Translations under genes and position numbers: made by a program
Notes under the pieces: generated by a model
The model's input: only the letters and a program-made list of their open reading frames with translations
Database searches by the model: none
Told to the model about the DNA's origin: nothing
Assembly: GCA_031266875.1 (NCBI GenBank)
Contig: JAISAE010000105.1
Location: 1 to 41,627, forward strand
Length of the DNA: 41,627 bases
Source of the DNA: Treponema sp.
Lineage (GTDB): Bacteria > Spirochaetota > Spirochaetia > Treponematales > Breznakiellaceae
Direction: 5' to 3'
In this document: one piece after another, positions 41,406-41,627 of the stretch
How positions within the stretch are numbered: position 1 is the stretch's first letter
Layout of the letters: each line of letters starts with the position of its first letter

Positions 41406-41627
41406 AGCAACGATGGAAATTTCGCTTTTTAGTAGCTTTGATATGAAATCGACAGTGGAAACTTCCTAAAGCCTTTCCGCAGGAATCTCCAGTGATAGCT
41501 CGTCCCTGCATTTCCAGTTAGGTCTTTCCTTTGCTCATCTTTTATGTTCTTTATTCTTTTATTATGCAAAAATTTGCAGATAACCTTAGCTCGGGACTAG
41601 GCGATAACAAGTCCAAGGCGAAATTCT
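41406..41627. other. Right-end intergenic stretch, no gene seen
   Basis: Nothing coding is supported apart from the alternative 18-G reading of the upstream gene, which would end at about 41444. A short palindrome GCAAAAATTTGC lies near 41567-41578. Confidence 0.4.

Overview
The window looks like a chromosomal segment of a host-associated spirochaete, most likely a Treponema of the termite-gut type. This is inferred from gene content, not from a database match: a V/A-type ATPase instead of an F-type ATPase, a compact division/peptidoglycan cluster, signal-peptide beta-barrel proteins ending in Phe, an RND/LolA-like/barrel export operon, guanine homopolymers of the kind used for phase variation in treponemes, and abundant short intergenic repeats. 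Base composition is near 50% G+C except for one AT-rich patch at about 37130-38960.

Layout. 1-1268 carries no convincing gene and is filled with tandem repeats (an 8-bp unit, then a 21-bp unit). It is followed by a tRNA-Arg(UCU) unit with its own promoter and terminator. 1470-7383 (minus strand) holds uxaC, an exported protein with a Cys motif, a plus-strand HExxH membrane protein, an unknown protein whose 3' end is reiterated downstream, and an Fn3-like lipoprotein. A 635-bp repeat-rich gap with a 19-G tract separates these from the V-ATPase operon (secG-ptsN-G/H-C-I-K-F-E-A, 8019-15432). That operon stops after subunit A, with B and D absent. 15544-22643 is the division/cell-wall cluster rsmH-ftsL-murF-mraY-ftsW-ftsQ-ftsA, which lacks ftsZ.

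22644-31400 is the most unusual part. It contains an outer-membrane barrel protein and a REP-associated tyrosine transposase (RAYT) flanked by copies of a palindromic GTGYCAGACAC motif. It also contains a three-gene operon encoding an ECF sigma factor, a membrane anti-sigma factor with a DUF4384-like domain, and an exported caspase fused to GLVN-type repeats and a C-terminal beta-barrel. Next to that operon lies an array of about 1 kb built from the same GTGYCAGACA motif. The motif recurs across the window (1061-1134, 4820, 22706-22787, 24960-25313, 25873, 27556, 29820-30800), so the RAYT/REP-like family appears to be shaping the intergenic regions here.

30845-37054 is a TetR regulator divergent from an operon of an RND/MMPL transporter, a LolA-like periplasmic protein, an outer-membrane barrel and a DUF2147 protein, with an inverted-repeat operator between them. 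The AT-rich patch carries an ATP-grasp ligase and a polytopic membrane protein interrupted by an in-frame amber codon. The right end has a small membrane protein, tRNA-Val(UAC), and a coupled capA-like/peptidase C26 pair. A 17-G tract inside the last gene makes its C-terminus potentially phase-variable.
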